Shown here one piece after another: positions 9,608 through 18,302 of a DNA stretch of 64,000 bases. This stretch comes from a virus. Every line of letters begins with the position of its first letter. Within the stretch, counting starts at the first letter, position 1. Location of the stretch: IMG/VR virus record IMGVR_UViG_3300028592_000004, positions 165,211 through 229,210 of that record; one strand, written 5' to 3'. The notes beneath the pieces are model-generated. The model did not search any database. It had not been told where the DNA came from and worked only from the letters and a program-made list of their open reading frames with translations. A program made the translations under genes and the position numbers.

Positions 9608-10006
9608 TCAGCTCCCGGGGGTCCAAATCGGGCTCCTCGGTACGAGGCCACCCATGTAACGATTATGGTGTTTCATCTGCCTCATGACACCAGGTTTGAA
9701 CGGATCTCCCTGTGCGTCGGCCTGCTGACAGGTTAGGATCATATCCTCGACGCACTTCTGCATCTCTGCCTTTTCTTTCGGGCAGGTGGAGCGATCCCGG
9801 CTCTGCCGGATGGCGTCCGCTCGCAGCAGGAACTCAGCGCGGGACGCAGTCTTGAACTCCCCGTCCCGTTCGTCGAGTGTTCGCAGCAGGCCGCGCTCCG
9901 CGAAGAACGTGATCCACTTGTACCGGAAGATCTTTCGGTTGGCTCCGCCTCGAATCTGAAACGGAGCTGCAGCCAAAGCACGTGACAGGCGACCGCGATG
10001 GGCCAT
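9608..10006 (-). CDS. Hypothetical basic protein (132 aa)
   Basis: Start chosen at MAHRGRLSRAL, just after the upstream stop at 10023; a longer reading would run back into the protease gene. The protein is basic, contains KEKAEMQKCVEDMILTCQQ and ends near RSPIWTPGS. No family recognised. Confidence 0.75.
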   Translation of the reverse strand: MAHRGRLSRALAAAPFQIRGGANRKIFRYKWITFFAERGLLRTLDERDGEFKTASRAEFLLRADAIRQSRDRSTCPKEKAEMQKCVEDMILTCQQADAQGDPFKPGVMRQMKHHNRYMGGLVPRSPIWTPGS

Positions 10007-10022
10007 GACAGCAATCCTTTGC

Positions 10023-10925
10023 TTACCGAACGTGGAAGCGGCCTTTCCGGGACCGCTGATAAGTCGGAGGAGGGGAGTAACGTGGAGCCGCCTGGAGCTG
10101 GGGAGCCTGCGGCGGCAGTACGAACTGCGTCTGTTCGACCGGACGTGGCGCCGGCATCGGAGCCTTCTCAACCTGGGCGGGTGCAGTCTGCCCGTCCCGG
10201 ATGATGACATCGGCAACTGCCCGTTCGGCCTGCCGTGTCCGGTGGCTCTTGTACTTCGCCATCGCCAGGAACTCGTTGAGCTTCGTGACCCGGGAGTACA
10301 TGCCGTACTTCGGATTGGCGGGCGGCTCGCGACCGATGCAGATCCCGATCAGCGTGCCGGTCGGACTGAACAACCCGCCGCCGGACTCTCCGGACGTCGG
10401 GATGTGGTCGACGATAATCGCCGTGTCGTCCGTGACGATCTTGCCTTCGTTGTCCAGCCAGAGTGCCTTCCGGGCAAGCCATTCTTTCGGCTGGACGCCG
10501 AGCGGCGATCCAACCGCATGAACGACGTCACCGACACGGGGAACCCACTCCCGGTCGTCGACGTGGTCGACTGCTTTCAGACCGAGGTTGCCAGGCCCCG
10601 TGAGAAGCTGGGTGTCGTACTGGCTACTCTGCCCGATCACCGACATCTGTGCCTGGTTGGCGAAGTCCTTACCCCACTGGATGGTGTAGCGGGTGTCGTC
10701 CGAGGGGAGCTTCGCGGACTCGAAGTGAAAACAGGTCGAAACCAGGGTTCGCTCTGGGCTCGATTCGAGCACAGTTCCGGACCCGTAGTGCTCGTGATTC
10801 TGAGTGAGGTTCTGGTACTTCACTCGAACTGCAGCCTCGATCGGCTTGACGTCCGGAGCGATGTAGACCTGCCCACCGCAGACGGCCCCGAAGATCGACA
10901 GAATGATTGGCGCGATATGAAGCAT
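10023..10925 (-). CDS. Exported trypsin-like serine protease
   Basis: A 300-residue protein with an N-terminal signal-like segment (MLHIAPIILSIFGAVCGG) and a trypsin fold. The triad can be read as His67 (STCFHF), Asp104 (SQYDTQLL) and Ser181 (TSGESGGG). The tail is Pro/Gln-rich then basic (RSRKGRFHVR). GGAGGA lies upstream of the chosen ATG. It should cleave proteins outside the cytoplasm. Neighbours are a thioredoxin-like lipoprotein and a papain-like protease, suggesting a cassette acting on the host envelope. Substrate unknown. Confidence 0.88.
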   Translation of the reverse strand: MLHIAPIILSIFGAVCGGQVYIAPDVKPIEAAVRVKYQNLTQNHEHYGSGTVLESSPERTLVSTCFHFESAKLPSDDTRYTIQWGKDFANQAQMSVIGQSSQYDTQLLTGPGNLGLKAVDHVDDREWVPRVGDVVHAVGSPLGVQPKEWLARKALWLDNEGKIVTDDTAIIVDHIPTSGESGGGLFSPTGTLIGICIGREPPANPKYGMYSRVTKLNEFLAMAKYKSHRTRQAERAVADVIIRDGQTAPAQVEKAPMPAPRPVEQTQFVLPPQAPQLQAAPRYSPPPTYQRSRKGRFHVR

Positions 10926-10980
10926 CGCAAGTCCTCCGTGACTGAGAAACATCCCTGTGGTCGCACTGTATCGACCGAGA

Positions 10981-12150
10981 TCAGTTGCCGACAAGCGGGA
11001 ACGTCGGTTCCAGCATCTTCGGCACGTTTGCCAAATGCACGCGGGCTTCGCGGCTGGTGACCGTGAAGCCGTCGATCGAAGTCGTGATGTTGATGAACTT
11101 CTTGACCGTGACCTTTGGCTTCGGGTCGAGGAAGCTCACCGAGAGCGTGTCGCCCTGCCGCCGAACGGAGATCCGGACCTCGGCATTCGACGTGGCCGTG
11201 ATCCCATCAGACAGCTGGATCGTCTGACCGCCCAGCAGGCTGAGCATCGTGCCGACGAAGTCCTTCTTGTTCATCGGGACCGGGTTGCCGGCCCGCGGCA
11301 CGGGCTTGTTGTTGGCCTTCGCCAGACTGACGGCCACAGCCTCCCAGACCCGGGCGTCTTCGGGAGGTGGCTCGGCCGTTGGAGGTGGCCCGGACATCGC
11401 TGCCGGCGGCGCCACCTTCCAACGGTTCTTGTTCAGCTCGTCGACCATCGCGACCCGCGACTTCCATTCGGTCTTGAACGCGTCCTTGGCGATCGCGCCA
11501 ATGACCGGCTCGCCGATCTGGGCTACCTGACCGTCCCGGAGCCGATACCAGAACGTGAACCGCGGCAGCCGGAAGTCGGGCTCGGAGGAACCGTGATCGA
11601 CTATTCGGATGTGGGCGGTGCCGTCCATTTGCTTTCCGGTCGTGTAGACCGGCGCAAGCGACGGGGCCGTCTGGGTGATCCAGCTCTTGCAGAAGCCACA
11701 CCAGTCCGCCGTGTCGATTTCGGCCCAGAACTCAAGTCCACTGGGAGCGTGGAGGCTTTCGATCTTGATTGCTTCTTCGGGGGCGTACTGGGGGACTCGC
11801 CGGTCTTCTTCGAACGTTCCTTGGATCGGAGGGTCTTCAACCGCAGCTTGCGGAGGCGGCGGAGGCTGGACCGCTGGACCTGCTTGCACGGCGGGACCAG
11901 GTCCCACCGAATGATTCGGCACTTGAGGGTAGCCAGCTGCTCCAGCGCGGCCAGTATCTGCTGTCGTTTGTGCGGCGTCATTGACCACCTCCCGAACGTC
12001 GACGAATTCCCCGTCCGTACGGGCCAGAGCGAAACGCGCTCGGGCCAGCGAGAGATCGGCGTAGGAGGGAGCCCAATTCGACTTGTAGGACAGGTCCAAG
12101 CCTGTGCACCCGCAGAACGCGAGGAGCACGAGCAACAGAAACTGGATCAT
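10981..12150 (-). CDS. Thioredoxin-fold lipoprotein
   Basis: Start at MIQFLLLVLLAFCGC (an ATGA overlap with the upstream stop), a lipoprotein-like signal. A Pro-rich linker (residues ~75-115) leads to a thioredoxin-like region with ADWCGFCKSW (Cys151 and Cys154, CxxC). The C-terminal ~120 residues, ending LEPTFPLVGN, form a second domain I do not recognise. It probably acts as an envelope thiol-disulfide protein. Seen directly: signal and CxxC. Redox role: from the family. Confidence 0.8.
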   Translation of the reverse strand: MIQFLLLVLLAFCGCTGLDLSYKSNWAPSYADLSLARARFALARTDGEFVDVREVVNDAAQTTADTGRAGAAGYPQVPNHSVGPGPAVQAGPAVQPPPPPQAAVEDPPIQGTFEEDRRVPQYAPEEAIKIESLHAPSGLEFWAEIDTADWCGFCKSWITQTAPSLAPVYTTGKQMDGTAHIRIVDHGSSEPDFRLPRFTFWYRLRDGQVAQIGEPVIGAIAKDAFKTEWKSRVAMVDELNKNRWKVAPPAAMSGPPPTAEPPPEDARVWEAVAVSLAKANNKPVPRAGNPVPMNKKDFVGTMLSLLGGQTIQLSDGITATSNAEVRISVRRQGDTLSVSFLDPKPKVTVKKFINITTSIDGFTVTSREARVHLANVPKMLEPTFPLVGN

Positions 12151-13133
12151 GCGGCGAGACTCCATTTGAGGTGCTGCAGGGTGAAGCCCTTCGCGCCAGC
12201 ACCGGTGTACGAATCGTTCTGCTTGAGCATGCGATCGACGGTCGCAAAGTCGACCGCGAAGCATCCTTCAGGCAGCTCCACTTCCTCTCCGCTTTCGCAG
12301 AAGATCTTGTTCGGGCCGATCGGCTGATTGCCCCAAGACTGCTGACAGACGAAAGCAGGCCGGTTTCCGCGGGCCAGGAAGTAACCCCGGAAGTACATGC
12401 AGTGATTCCACGTCCCGTTCGCATAGTCGAAGCCGTCGCGGTCCCGGAAGTTCCGGAAGCCGACGTTCGAGCAGACGGGGATACCACGCCAGTTGCAGAT
12501 CGAGGCTCGCGCCTCCTCGGCTGAGCGAACCGGCGCGATGTAGGTGATCGGATGCTGCCGGGACTCTGTTTCCAGCTCCGCCGGAACACCGTTACGGCTC
12601 GTGCCCCAGGTCTGAGCGATGTTGTCGTCCGGCGTCCGCAGGTCGTACTGACCGTACTTCAGGCGGAAGACGACGCCCCACTGTCGGACCCACTCCGCCA
12701 TCCAGGCCCCGTAGGAGCCCTGGTTCCCGCCGAGCCGGCCTTTCCCGATCTCGATCCGAGAGCCGGCGTAGAGCGGTTCGGTGGCCACAGGGGCAACCCA
12801 GCGCTCCAGGGAGCCGAACATGATCTGGATCAGGAACAGGTCCTGAGCGAAGCGGCCCCAGCCCTGCGAAACGCAGGTCCCCAGGGTCTGCTTGAAGGCC
12901 CGGAGCATTCGCCCCAGGACCTTCAGCTCAGCTCGCCACAGGAAGGTGTCCGGAAACGAAGCCGCCGCCATCATGGCGGGTGCAGCCTCGCGGAGGGACG
13001 GGAACCAGTTTGTGGCAGCGGCAGCAGTACGCCTGACCTCGCTCTGGTTGTTGATCCAGCCGAGGTTATCCGCCGTAAAGCCACGTGGGAGGGCGCGTGT
13101 TTGCTCACGCTTACCTCGACTACGAGCAGACAT
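12147..13133 (-). CDS. Papain-like (C1-type) cysteine peptidase
   Basis: Start MSARSRGKRE, preceded by GGGAGGA. A possible catalytic Cys87 lies in GTCVSQGWG, followed by helix-like WGRFAQDLFL. His244 lies in NHCMYFRGYF and the C-terminal FVCQQSWGN mimics the papain NSWG motif, with Gln in place of Asn. No clear signal peptide. It sits between two lipoprotein genes. The fold call rests on the Cys/His/SWG order; the substitution makes activity uncertain. Confidence 0.72.
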   Translation of the reverse strand: MSARSRGKREQTRALPRGFTADNLGWINNQSEVRRTAAAATNWFPSLREAAPAMMAAASFPDTFLWRAELKVLGRMLRAFKQTLGTCVSQGWGRFAQDLFLIQIMFGSLERWVAPVATEPLYAGSRIEIGKGRLGGNQGSYGAWMAEWVRQWGVVFRLKYGQYDLRTPDDNIAQTWGTSRNGVPAELETESRQHPITYIAPVRSAEEARASICNWRGIPVCSNVGFRNFRDRDGFDYANGTWNHCMYFRGYFLARGNRPAFVCQQSWGNQPIGPNKIFCESGEEVELPEGCFAVDFATVDRMLKQNDSYTGAGAKGFTLQHLKWSLAA

Positions 13134-13146
13134 CCATGTCCTCCCG

Positions 13147-13623
13147 TTAGCCGGCAACGGCCTGACAGGCCGCAGCAAGCTGACGCAGTTTGAGAACGAA
13201 CGCAGCCCGGCCGGCGTCATCCAAATCGCCAACAGGGAGCGTACGGAGCCAGGCGTCGACGACGACTGGCAATTTGACGATCAGACCCGTCTTCAGTCCG
13301 ATCCGTTCGCGGGCAGTGGCCAGCGCGGAGAGCGCGGCGGCACCGGTCTGGATCGACTTATCCAGTTCGACCGCATCGGCCGCTGCCGTGTACAGCGAGC
13401 AATAGTCGCGGGCCTTAATCTGGTAGTCGGTGAATCCGCTGGTCTGGAAGGCATCGGCGACCTGGGCGTTGAGCGTCGGGTCCGCCGGCACAGCCGGATT
13501 GACGGGGTTCACCGGGTTGACCGGGTTGACGGGGTTCGGAACAGGCTGCGGACCGGGGACCGGCGGGGCACACCCCACCAGCATCCCGAGGAGCAGCGCA
13601 CTACCGAGCAGCTTTCGCGACAT
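13147..13623 (-). CDS. Lipoprotein with PVN repeats
   Basis: Signal peptide with lipobox (LLGMLVGC), then a tandem Pro-Val-Asn repeat (about five units at residues ~25-43) as a flexible spacer, then a helical domain of ~100 residues. Probably anchored in a host membrane. No homologous function recognised. Its first bases overlap the end of the upstream gene. Confidence 0.82.
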   Translation of the reverse strand: MSRKLLGSALLLGMLVGCAPPVPGPQPVPNPVNPVNPVNPVNPAVPADPTLNAQVADAFQTSGFTDYQIKARDYCSLYTAAADAVELDKSIQTGAAALSALATARERIGLKTGLIVKLPVVVDAWLRTLPVGDLDDAGRAAFVLKLRQLAAACQAVAG

Positions 13624-13969
13624 TCGACCCCTCCTTGGGTTCGTCGGTCGTTTGGCCCAGGGTCGTCACGACCACCTGGGTCACGGCCTGCGCGAAGGCA
13701 GGCGTGGATTCGCCGGACAGCACCAGGTCAACCTTACGGTCGCCGACCTGGAAGCTGAGCTTCGACTGCGGAACGCCACTCGATCCGCGGAGAAAGAGCT
13801 CCCGCGAGCCAAGGGCGCCGGCGCCGAGAAGCCCGGCAACGATCTGGGCAATGCTGTACCCGGACGTGAGGGGCACACCAGCGTTGGCCGCAGCGGTGAG
13901 GCCGTACGTGGCCTGGGCGGTGAGAGCCGTTCCCACGAGCGTGAGAACAGGCGCGAGGAATTTGAGCAT
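13601..13969 (-). CDS. Small membrane protein
   Basis: A 122-residue protein with two hydrophobic segments (residues ~3-20 and ~38-55) and a charged C-terminal half. It overlaps the next gene by 23 bp. No family recognised; probably exported or membrane bound like its neighbours. Confidence 0.75.
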   Translation of the reverse strand: MLKFLAPVLTLVGTALTAQATYGLTAAANAGVPLTSGYSIAQIVAGLLGAGALGSRELFLRGSSGVPQSKLSFQVGDRKVDLVLSGESTPAFAQAVTQVVVTTLGQTTDEPKEGSNVAKAAR

Positions 13970-14010
13970 GAGAGGCTCCGAGAACAGTCCGTTGTCGTCG
14001 GGTTGCTGGC

Positions 14011-14508
14011 TCAGACCGCCTGAGTCAGCTTGCCGCTACGGAAGAGGTTGATCAGCTCGATCACGAGCTGGACGGCGGTGAGAACCGTCGTCGGGTTGAA
14101 GAGAAGCGAGCGCGGCCGGGCTTCCGAGTCCGGAGCGTTCGGGTCGTTCTGCAGCTCCGCCTTGACGGCGTCGACCAGGCTCTCGACGTCAGCGGCGGAG
14201 ACCTGATGGTTGTCCGACCGGCGGCGGAATACGCCGTACACGACGGCCGCGGCGGCACTGACGAGCAGCGTCCGCTCCGCGACGAACTGGGCAAGCGGGC
14301 AAACCCGATCGTCCAGCGTCGTCTTGGTCATCGCCGTGAAGGGGCAGACGAGGTTCAGGGCGAGCTGAACCGCAACCTGCGTCCCTTCATAGGAGCTGAG
14401 GTCCGCGTTGAGCAGCGGAGCCCCGGCGCTGAGGAACGCCGGGAGCTGCGACAGGTCGAGGAAGTTCTGAAGAGTGCCGACAGACTTGATCTGTGCGAAG
14501 ACGTCCAT
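14011..14508 (-). CDS. Hypothetical membrane protein
   Basis: Start chosen at MDVFAQIKSV; another ATG lies 12 bases upstream and the ribosome site does not decide clearly. It has a hydrophobic segment (LLVSAAAAVVYGVF) and a C-terminal amphipathic helix (VLTAVQLVIELINLF). No known domain. Confidence 0.72.
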   Translation of the reverse strand: MDVFAQIKSVGTLQNFLDLSQLPAFLSAGAPLLNADLSSYEGTQVAVQLALNLVCPFTAMTKTTLDDRVCPLAQFVAERTLLVSAAAAVVYGVFRRRSDNHQVSAADVESLVDAVKAELQNDPNAPDSEARPRSLLFNPTTVLTAVQLVIELINLFRSGKLTQAV

Positions 14509-14615
14509 GTTGGGTCTCATTCCTTGAGTGGGAGAATCCAATTCCTTGCGGCGCTAAGCATGCCGCGACTCCCCTGTTGTACCCCGAATGGACCGGCCAC
14601 GGAAGCCTCATTCCC

Positions 14616-15614
14616 TCAGCTACTTCTGATCCTCCCGTTGGACCCGATCCGGAGGTTGTCGATGTTGAATTCGCCGTCCGCGAGGACTTCCACGAAGGCG
14701 AAGCCGTGGTTCCACTTATTGATCCGCGCGTACTCCGGGTAGAGCTCGCACAGGCAGCCTGTCGACCAGGTCGCAACCTCTTGGTGCTTCCAGTTTGGCT
14801 CGGAGTGCTGACTCGACCGGTGGCCGTGACCAACCAGGACCGTGTCGTTCATCCGGAGGAACGCTCCGCGGGCCATGTTGACGGGGTTCGTCAGACCCTT
14901 CGGCAGTTCGTGCCCGTGGAAGATCGGCAGGTTGCCGGCCATGATCGGCCGCTGGTCGCCGACGATCTCGATACCGTGCTTGTCCGCGTGCAGCCAGGTT
15001 TCCAGGTCCAGCAGCGGATCATCCGCTACCTCGGCGAAGTAGTTCCAGATGTAGTGGTCCCACCGCTCGTCATGGTTCCCCTTCTTCAGGATGATCCGCG
15101 CCTTCGGGAACTCGCTGCGGAGCCACGCCAGCCCCTGACGCTGGCAGGCGATCTCTTCCTTCAGGTTCCGATCCTTGGGGTTCTTCTGGAAGCGGGAGAC
15201 CGAGTACCAGTCGCCATAGTCTCCGTTGATCAGGAGGATGTCTGGCTTCCGGTCTTTGCAGTACTTCACCGCGGCGCCGAGCGCCATCTCCGAGTGGAAG
15301 GGAAAGTGGATGTCCGACAGGACGGCCAACTGGATCCCAGTCGGGAGCACGACCGGCTCCCAGGCTTCAGCCTTGCTCGGCGGCATGGTCGGCTTCGTGC
15401 CGGCCTTTCCGTTCGGCCGTGGACTCGTTGCCTCGTCACGATGCTCCTTGCCCTTGTTGCCGCGGATGGTGCGAACGTAGTCACGGCCCTGTTCGATTGA
15501 GATGCCGTACTCCTTTGCGAGGCGCCTGGCGAGCGTTCGCGAGGCTGCATCGGGATACTCTCTACACAGCTGCTCTGCAGCCAGTCGGATTGGCCCTTTC
15601 GGTGGTTTGCTCAT
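14616..15614 (-). CDS. Calcineurin-like metallophosphoesterase
   Basis: Full set of metallophosphoesterase motifs: DIHFPFH (101-107), GDYGD (131-135), GNHDER (179-184), FHGHE and VGHGHR. These bind two metal ions and hydrolyse a phosphodiester or phosphomonoester; the substrate cannot be told. Residues ~1-55 resemble a small helical DNA-binding module (ISIEQGRDYVRTIRG). The ATG overlaps the upstream stop (ATGA), so it is coupled to the HExxH gene. Confidence 0.9.
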   Translation of the reverse strand: MSKPPKGPIRLAAEQLCREYPDAASRTLARRLAKEYGISIEQGRDYVRTIRGNKGKEHRDEATSPRPNGKAGTKPTMPPSKAEAWEPVVLPTGIQLAVLSDIHFPFHSEMALGAAVKYCKDRKPDILLINGDYGDWYSVSRFQKNPKDRNLKEEIACQRQGLAWLRSEFPKARIILKKGNHDERWDHYIWNYFAEVADDPLLDLETWLHADKHGIEIVGDQRPIMAGNLPIFHGHELPKGLTNPVNMARGAFLRMNDTVLVGHGHRSSQHSEPNWKHQEVATWSTGCLCELYPEYARINKWNHGFAFVEVLADGEFNIDNLRIGSNGRIRSS

Positions 15615-15925
15615 TCGGAATCCCTCCTGTATCCGAGTCGGTACAAAATACGGGCCAGGTCGGTCGCCACAGTGGCGCACCATTCCTCCGACCTGTGCCA
15701 GTCTGCGGCGTGCAGGACCTCATGGATGATGACGTCCAGCTCTCGCTCGCCCGAGATGGCGGTCGAGATCACGATCTCACGCTTCTTGAGATCGGAAGAA
15801 GAGAATGGGTGCTGGGTCTTGGCCTCACCCGTCGTGAACCCATCGAGATTACGGAGATACTTGCGGACGAACCGCCAGCGCTTCCCAAAAATGATGACCT
15901 GCTTCAGCACTCGTCCACAATCCAT
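15611..15925 (-). CDS. Small HExxH putative metallopeptidase
   Basis: A 104-residue protein (start MDCGRVLKQV) with IIHEVLHAADWH: a zinc-binding HExxH motif in a predicted helix. The family is unclear; SprT- or ImmA/IrrE-like proteins share this motif. No strong ribosome site is visible. It could be a protease acting on a host regulator, but this is inference. Confidence 0.72.
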   Translation of the reverse strand: MDCGRVLKQVIIFGKRWRFVRKYLRNLDGFTTGEAKTQHPFSSSDLKKREIVISTAISGERELDVIIHEVLHAADWHRSEEWCATVATDLARILYRLGYRRDSE

Positions 15926-15947
15926 GTGTTGGAGGCAGTCGGATCGG

Positions 15948-18302
15948 TCAGTCGAAGGCGGCGCTGATGGCACCGGTCAACAACCCGCCCCAGAGGCCCG
16001 CTTGCTGCAGGCCCACCTGGGCCTCGGGATTGAGGCCCGCTAGGGCTCCCATTGTTTTACCCAGAAGCAACCCACCGAGAAATCCCCCAGCCCCGCTGAA
16101 GGCAACGGTCTTGGCGATGTCGAAAGGCGAAACGGAGGGCTTTCCACCGCTCCCCAGCGAGGCGGCGACGAGCGTACCGCTCGCGGCTGCAGCGACTTGC
16201 GCTGGCGTGCCACCGAAGTTCGAGCCGGGCCGTGCGGCGTCATTCCAGATCACACTCCCGAAGGCGTCGACGGGGATATTCGACAGGAACATTGTCCCCG
16301 TCATGTCCTCCGCGGCGTTGGTTTTCGTCCGACCGGACCAGCCGAAGTCGTCGGCCGGCATCTCGGAACCCATCCCAGACAGGTTCGAGTTCCACCCGTG
16401 CGGCGTCTTGAGACCCCAGTACAAACCCGGAGCAGCGCCCAGGCCGGCGCCCAGGAGCCCCAGCGTGCGTCGCATCCGCTTGCCGGAGAAGTACTGCTCC
16501 GGAAGCATGTTGTCCATCAGATAGCCGGCACCGTAGCCCAGGCCGGCTCCCAGAGCTCCACCAACCAGCGTGCTGGAGAGCGGGCTCGGCCCACCGAGCG
16601 GCTTGTTGACCTTCGACCACATGTCCGAAATCCCCTCGAACATCGCGCCCTGCTTGAACATCGTCCAGCCCGGCTCGTCGGCCGGGATCGTACTGACCAG
16701 GCCCTTCTCCGGATGGACGAACCAGCAGCCCTCTGCCTCCGCATACTTCACGACCAGCGGCGCCGCCTGCTCGTACAGAGCTCGCACCCGGGCGGGGACT
16801 TCCCGCCAACTGAGGTGTTCCAGCTCGTCGATCGCGCTCGCTTCCTTCTGGTTGCGCTGTCCGATCTCCTTCAACAGATCCCGGAACTTCATGTTGATCT
16901 CTTCCTTCTGCTCGGCCAGACGCCGCAGGTGATAGTCCGCTCCAGACCGATCATCGGTCAGGCCGAGGAACCGTTCCAGAGAGGATGGCTCCCGAGGGCG
17001 GGACAGGAAGTTCTGGATGAGGACGTTCCGCTGGTCTGTCGGAAGGTAGCCGTGACTATCGTGACGGATCCCGCGGCCTTTGACCTGAGTATCGCGAGCC
17101 TCGTTCCAGTGCGGATCCAGGATCTGCATCAGCCGAGTGCCACGGAGCGAGATCCCTTCCGAGCCGGCGGGACCGGCGAGCAGCACCGGAGCCAACCCGT
17201 TGTTGTAGCTCTCAATAATCCGCTTCCGCTCCAGGTCGGCGATACCGCCGTGGAAGAGGCCGTAGGGGATCTTGTCTCGCTCCAGGGCCGCGGCGTAGGG
17301 ACGGAGGCCGGCGTCAATGAAGTTCGAGTAGACGAGCGCTCGGCTCTTCGGGTTCTTCGCCATCTGCTCCTTGAGGAGCTTATAGGCCAGCTGCAGCTTG
17401 GGCGAGGAATCGAACGCGGCCAACGGGTCCGGGTTCGACATGAACGGGAACATCGACAGCCCGATCTGTCGCGGTCCGGTCAGGAAGGACGTCATCCGCT
17501 TCCGTTCGAGGGCGGAGAGCGGGAAGTTGTTCTGCAGCTTGTAGCGCAGGACCCAGGGGATCGAGTTCCAGAACGACCGATACGCGGTCGTCTGCTCGTC
17601 CGACATGTCAACTTCGTGCATCTCGTCTGTGCGATCCACGAGCGGCTTATCGGGAGCGTGGTAGTCGACGTGGCCCGCCAGCAGATCTTCCAGCCGGCCG
17701 ACGTTCTTCGGCTCCATCACCTGGCCGGGCGTGACACCGAACAACGAGGCGAAGAAACCCGGGCGAACCGTCTTCTGCTTGATGAACTGGTGTGTGAACG
17801 CGTCCGGCGTGATCCGCTCGCCGGTCAGGATCGACATCGGCGCCGCGAGATCGGACGGGTGATTGACGATCGGCGAGCCCGAGAGGAGGTAAACGTGCTT
17901 GGCCTTGTTCGCCAGGTCCGTCACTGCCTGCGTCCGCTGAGACTCAGGGTTCCGGATCCGGTGAGCCTCATCGACGATCAGAGTGTCCGCGGCCGGGGCC
18001 TTGCCCGCCGTCGCGCCCTCGTAGGACACAACGTTGCCCATCAGCGAGCCGTCAGTGAACTTGGCCTGCTCCTTCGCAAAGTTGGGACGCAGTGCCGCTG
18101 GCACGATAGCCGTGTACGGCTTGCCGGCGTTCTCTGCCGCAGCGATCGAGGCCAGAGTCTTCCCGCTCCCCACGTCGTGGAAGAGGAGCATGCGGGACTC
18201 TTCGTCCTTCCCGGTCTGGGCGATCCGCTTCTGTTGAGGCTGCAGCTCGACGCCCGGCAGGAGGGCCGCGATCTTCAACTGGTCAACGAAGTCGGCGTCC
18301 AT
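15948..18302 (-). CDS. SF2 (SNF2/D6-type) helicase with a C-terminal membrane-like domain
   Basis: 784 residues from MDADFVDQLK. Helicase motifs: GSGKT (45-49), DEAH (111-114), SGSPI, then GPAGSEGISLRG and QVKGRGIRH (motifs V and VI). Residues ~575-784 are different: repeated Gly/Ala-rich hydrophobic segments (LVGGALGAGLGYGAGYL and others) that resemble membrane or Gly-zipper helices. The fusion suggests a helicase/translocase carried in the virion or held at a membrane. The start overlaps the upstream gene by 28 bp and has GAGAGGG upstream. Confidence 0.88.
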   Translation of the reverse strand: MDADFVDQLKIAALLPGVELQPQQKRIAQTGKDEESRMLLFHDVGSGKTLASIAAAENAGKPYTAIVPAALRPNFAKEQAKFTDGSLMGNVVSYEGATAGKAPAADTLIVDEAHRIRNPESQRTQAVTDLANKAKHVYLLSGSPIVNHPSDLAAPMSILTGERITPDAFTHQFIKQKTVRPGFFASLFGVTPGQVMEPKNVGRLEDLLAGHVDYHAPDKPLVDRTDEMHEVDMSDEQTTAYRSFWNSIPWVLRYKLQNNFPLSALERKRMTSFLTGPRQIGLSMFPFMSNPDPLAAFDSSPKLQLAYKLLKEQMAKNPKSRALVYSNFIDAGLRPYAAALERDKIPYGLFHGGIADLERKRIIESYNNGLAPVLLAGPAGSEGISLRGTRLMQILDPHWNEARDTQVKGRGIRHDSHGYLPTDQRNVLIQNFLSRPREPSSLERFLGLTDDRSGADYHLRRLAEQKEEINMKFRDLLKEIGQRNQKEASAIDELEHLSWREVPARVRALYEQAAPLVVKYAEAEGCWFVHPEKGLVSTIPADEPGWTMFKQGAMFEGISDMWSKVNKPLGGPSPLSSTLVGGALGAGLGYGAGYLMDNMLPEQYFSGKRMRRTLGLLGAGLGAAPGLYWGLKTPHGWNSNLSGMGSEMPADDFGWSGRTKTNAAEDMTGTMFLSNIPVDAFGSVIWNDAARPGSNFGGTPAQVAAAASGTLVAASLGSGGKPSVSPFDIAKTVAFSGAGGFLGGLLLGKTMGALAGLNPEAQVGLQQAGLWGGLLTGAISAAFD

